DNA of 8,427 bases from Lentimicrobiaceae bacterium (GTDB lineage Bacteria; Bacteroidota; Bacteroidia; Bacteroidales; WCHB1-69), in contig WQWP01000095.1 in NCBI GenBank assembly GCA_009787485.1, positions 1-8,427 on the forward strand. Direction: 5' to 3'. This document shows, one piece after another, positions 6,752 to 8,427 of the stretch. Both the position numbers and the translations under genes were made by a program. The stretch's first letter is position 1. Each line of letters begins with the position of its first letter. The notes beneath the pieces are model-generated. The model had not been told where the DNA came from. It worked only from the letters and a program-made list of their open reading frames with translations, and did not search any database.

Positions 6752-6777
6752 GTCATTCCGAGCGAAGCGAGGAATCT
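6752..6777 (-). repeat. Dispersed repeat, inverted copy
   Basis: GTCATTCCGAGCGAAGCGAG and the following GAATCT are the reverse complement of the copies at 6537 and 6598. Its end is part of a 20-bp imperfect direct repeat: AGGAATCTCAAACAATCACG (6770-6789) and AGGAATCTCCAACAATCACG (6821-6840), one mismatch. Confidence 0.88.
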
Positions 6778-6887
6778 CAAACAATCACGCTACCCTCGTT
6801 ATTCCGATCTCACGCAACAAAGGAATCTCCAACAATCACGATTCTCCAAATTAACCATTAAATATTAACCAATTAAATATTATTCTT

Positions 6888-7856
6888 ATGAAAAAAAATT
6901 ATGTTTTCTTAGTGTTTTCCCTGCTTTTTTGCTTTGGAAAACTTAATGCACAAGTAACCATTGGCGCCGATGTTGAGCCACAGCCATTTTCGGTGCTTGA
7001 ACTTATGGGGCAGTATGAAACCGACGTTTTTGGCGGATTGCGGCTGCCGCAGCTCTCTTCCGGACAGCGCGATGCGCTTGGCGCAACCTTAACCACATCA
7101 ACCTTAGCCGAAGGGCTGATGATTTTTAACACCACTACCAAATGTATTGAGTTTTGGAACGGCACCGCGTGGAAATCGTTGTGCGATAGCGGCACGGGTG
7201 GTGGTGGTACTGGTCCCGGTGGCGGCACAGGCGGCGATTCTGGTCCTTGGGGACACATTGAATGTGGTGCCTACATTGCGCCCGGCGTTTACAAGAAGTT
7301 TATGTGCCGCAATTTGGGTGCAGACCCTAACGCCCACCCTTTTTATCCTTCTGCTGATTTAAACGGCGATTATTACCAATGGGGCGCTCCCATGCCTGCG
7401 GCTACATGGAATACTATTATTACCCCTATACCTTGGACTGTTCCTGCCGCTTATTATGGCGATAAGGATAACCTTACCGCTACTGATGCAAAGGTAAAAA
7501 GCATTTACGACCCTTGTCCTCCGGGGTATCGCGTTCCTACTTATGCTGAATGGCAGGGTGTATATAACACTGCCCTTAACCCTAGAACAGTCATTGGCGA
7601 TATGACCAGCACCGCAGGTCCCGACAGATGGAGTGGCATTATGTTTGGCGACAACCTCTTTTTGCCTGCTGCCGGCTGCCGCAGCTTCAGCATTGGCGCG
7701 GTGCTCGATCGGGGCGCGAACGGCTCCTATTGGAGCTCGCGGATGCTCGATGCCACGTACGCTTTCACCGCGGACTTCGACAGCGGCAACGCGGTCATGG
7801 GCAGCAGCTACCGCCGCGCGTACGGGCAATCTCTCCGCTGTATAGCAATAGATTAA
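6888..7856 (+). CDS. Exported FISUMP-domain protein, candidate DGR target
   Basis: A 322-residue secreted protein. The signal peptide is about residues 1-21 (cleavage before QVTIG). A Bacteroidetes surface-protein N-terminal region follows (GLRLPQLSSGQRDAL, GLMIFNTTTKCIEFWNGTAWKSLC at about 50-99). A glycine/threonine-rich linker (102-119) joins it to a FISUMP domain (about 122-320): MCRNLGAD, DYYQWGAP, YDPCPPGYRVPTYAEWQ, LFLPAAG, YWSS, SLRC. This domain has a C-type-lectin/FGE-like arrangement, as in DGR targets. From about residue 263 the DNA changes: 32 of 50 codons (263-312) end in C, and GC is 63% at 7741-7800 against 42% at 7441-7500. That fits a variable region derived from a template rich in AAC codons. 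No T9SS sorting domain is visible; the anchor and ligand are unknown. Confidence 0.85.
   Translation: MKKNYVFLVFSLLFCFGKLNAQVTIGADVEPQPFSVLELMGQYETDVFGGLRLPQLSSGQRDALGATLTTSTLAEGLMIFNTTTKCIEFWNGTAWKSLCDSGTGGGGTGPGGGTGGDSGPWGHIECGAYIAPGVYKKFMCRNLGADPNAHPFYPSADLNGDYYQWGAPMPAATWNTIITPIPWTVPAAYYGDKDNLTATDAKVKSIYDPCPPGYRVPTYAEWQGVYNTALNPRTVIGDMTSTAGPDRWSGIMFGDNLFLPAAGCRSFSIGAVLDRGANGSYWSSRMLDATYAFTADFDSGNAVMGSSYRRAYGQSLRCIAID
7668..7846 (+). other. Candidate DGR variable region (VR)
   Basis: This is the 3' end of the FISUMP gene, from PAAG through YWSS to the conserved QSLRC end. It is GC-rich and dominated by NNC codons, with aromatic, serine, arginine and aspartate residues where homologues tend to carry Asn. 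The 3' part, GGGCAATCTCTCCGCTGTAT (7824-7843), would be the initiation-of-mutagenic-homology segment. No template repeat or reverse transcriptase lies in this window, so the call rests on composition and family context. Confidence 0.6.
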
Positions 7857-7860
7857 TTGC

Positions 7861-7944
7861 GGCGGTAGGTTTCTCGCTTCGCTCGAAATGACGACGAAGT
7901 GTGGGGGCGGAGGCAGTAGGTTTCTCGCTTCGCTCGAAATGACG
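7861..7944 (+). repeat. Dispersed repeat, two direct 33-bp copies
   Basis: Copies at 7861-7893 and 7912-7944 differ at one base (GGCGGTAGG versus GGCAGTAGG, then TTTCTCGCTTCGCTCG and AAATGACG). The first begins four bases after the FISUMP stop. Same family as 6537-6633 and 6752-6777. Confidence 0.92.
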
Positions 7945-7949
7945 GGAGA

Positions 7950-7970
7950 ATTAAAAATTAAGAATTAAGA
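7950..7970 (+). repeat. ATTAAGA heptamer repeat, three units
   Basis: ATTAAAA, ATTAAGA, ATTAAGA, followed by a looser GATAAAAGC series to about 8000. From there to 8118 the sequence is low-complexity AT-rich (TTAACCA/CACTAA words) with no gene seen. Confidence 0.75.
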
Positions 7971-8118
7971 GATAAAAGCTTCGCGATAAAAGCCTGCGGC
8001 GATAAAAAGATAAACTTTGAACTTTAAAAACTTAATAACCATTAACCACTTATCACTAATCACTAACCACTAATTACGTTCTTTGACATCTTGGTTTATA
8101 CGGAATCTTACTGTGTTT

Positions 8119-8427
8119 TTACGTACTGTTTTTCTTCTGCCTTACTGTACGTTTAAACTTCATCAATGCTAAATTTACCTCCCATGTGGTTTCTGCATCT
8201 GTAACTTCTAAACTGTCTCCCAAAAGATCGGCAATGATTTCGCCGCTTTTTTGCAACAAAGATTTTTGAGTAGGCTCGTCATGGATTTCAGAAAATTGAG
8301 AAATTGTACGGGAAAGTTCACGTATTTTAGCAAAGGCTTCCACAATAGCAATGGTAGTTTGAGTGGCTCTTGGGCTCTTTAAGATGGTTGCCAGCATGTA
8401 GAGACCTTTTTCGGTAAATGCCTTAGG
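8119..8427 (-). CDS. ORF6N-like protein, C-terminal part (runs off window)
   Basis: The frame is open to the right edge of the window, so at least 102 C-terminal residues are visible and the N-terminus is missing. It reads PKAFTEKGLYMLATILKS at the edge, then TTIAIVEAFAKIRELSRTI and a helical acidic/lysine-rich tail ending FKRTVRQKK. The KAFTEKGLYML block matches my memory of the end of the KilA-N/ORF6N domain in Bacteroidetes (compare FTEQGVAML), with the following predicted coiled region. Such proteins occur in phages and mobile regions and are thought to bind DNA; no role is established here. The Met at 8397 is internal, not the true start. The gene converges on the FISUMP gene. The assignment is from pattern memory only. 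Confidence 0.6.
   Translation of the reverse strand, partial: PKAFTEKGLYMLATILKSPRATQTTIAIVEAFAKIRELSRTISQFSEIHDEPTQKSLLQKSGEIIADLLGDSLEVTDAETTWEVNLALMKFKRTVRQKKNST

Larger units (their letters stand above)
6129..6887. other. Repeat-rich stretch without a convincing gene
   Basis: These 759 bases lie between the GH57 and FISUMP genes. From left to right they hold heptamers, AT-rich TTAACC-type repeats (about 6215-6235), a short repeat-built frame, a C12 run, dispersed repeats in both orientations and a 22-bp inverted repeat. A 120-codon frame at 6499-6861 is built largely from the dispersed repeats (one copy reads CHSERSEES, a known artefact translation) and is not called as a gene. Confidence 0.8.

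Noticed and set aside
6499..6861. A 120-codon open frame on the plus strand
   Set aside because: It starts with GTG, is built largely from dispersed repeats and the inverted repeat, and contains the CHSERSEES artefact peptide; there is no recognisable domain.
7359..7891. Several long frames overlapping the FISUMP gene in other frames
   Set aside because: They arise from the GC-rich 3' end, which has few stop codons; the FISUMP frame has the signal peptide and domain motifs.
8071..8118. Promoter-like TTCTTTGACAT motif
   Set aside because: It has a -33-like TTTG but no convincing TAnnTTTG at proper spacing, and the following gene is on the opposite strand.

Overview
The window looks like a chromosomal piece of a Bacteroidetes (Bacteroidota) bacterium, probably Bacteroidales-like. 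The reasons are a type IX secretion (T9SS) C-terminal sorting domain, a PUR-domain DUF3276 protein, a DUF5683 protein between parB and dapB, a FISUMP-domain exported protein, AT-rich leaders with few Shine-Dalgarno sites, and TAnnTTTG-like -7 promoter boxes. Species cannot be set from the sequence.

Left part (1-3320, plus strand): a tightly packed run of DUF3276, parA, parB, DUF5683 and dapB, with gaps of 2 to 15 bases, almost certainly one operon. It joins chromosome segregation (ParA/ParB) with lysine/peptidoglycan precursor synthesis (DapB). No parS site was seen. The single-piece tmRNA gene ssrA follows (3398-3781), with a tag ending SYAIAA. A 15-bp inverted repeat separates it from a convergent gene.

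Middle (3834-6128): on the minus strand lies a secreted T9SS-type protein split by a one-base frameshift near 4506. Diverging from it is an intact GH57 glycoside hydrolase, whose start codon directly abuts seven tandem heptamers.

Right part (6129-8427): a 759-base stretch without a convincing gene holds many repeats: heptamers, three 15-mers, a run of 12 C, copies of a 25-35 bp dispersed repeat in both orientations, and a perfect 22-bp inverted repeat. Next comes an exported FISUMP-domain protein. Its last ~60 codons switch abruptly to GC-rich, NNC-dominated sequence in a C-type-lectin-like setting, which is the look of a diversity-generating retroelement (DGR) variable region. No reverse transcriptase or template repeat is in the window, so any DGR would act from elsewhere. 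Two more copies of the dispersed repeat follow the gene. The window ends in the C-terminal part of a minus-strand protein resembling ORF6N-domain proteins.

The strongest leads are the candidate DGR target, the palindrome inside dapB, and heptamer repeats placed in a signal-peptide coding region and against a start codon. All calls come from reading the sequence; no searches were run.
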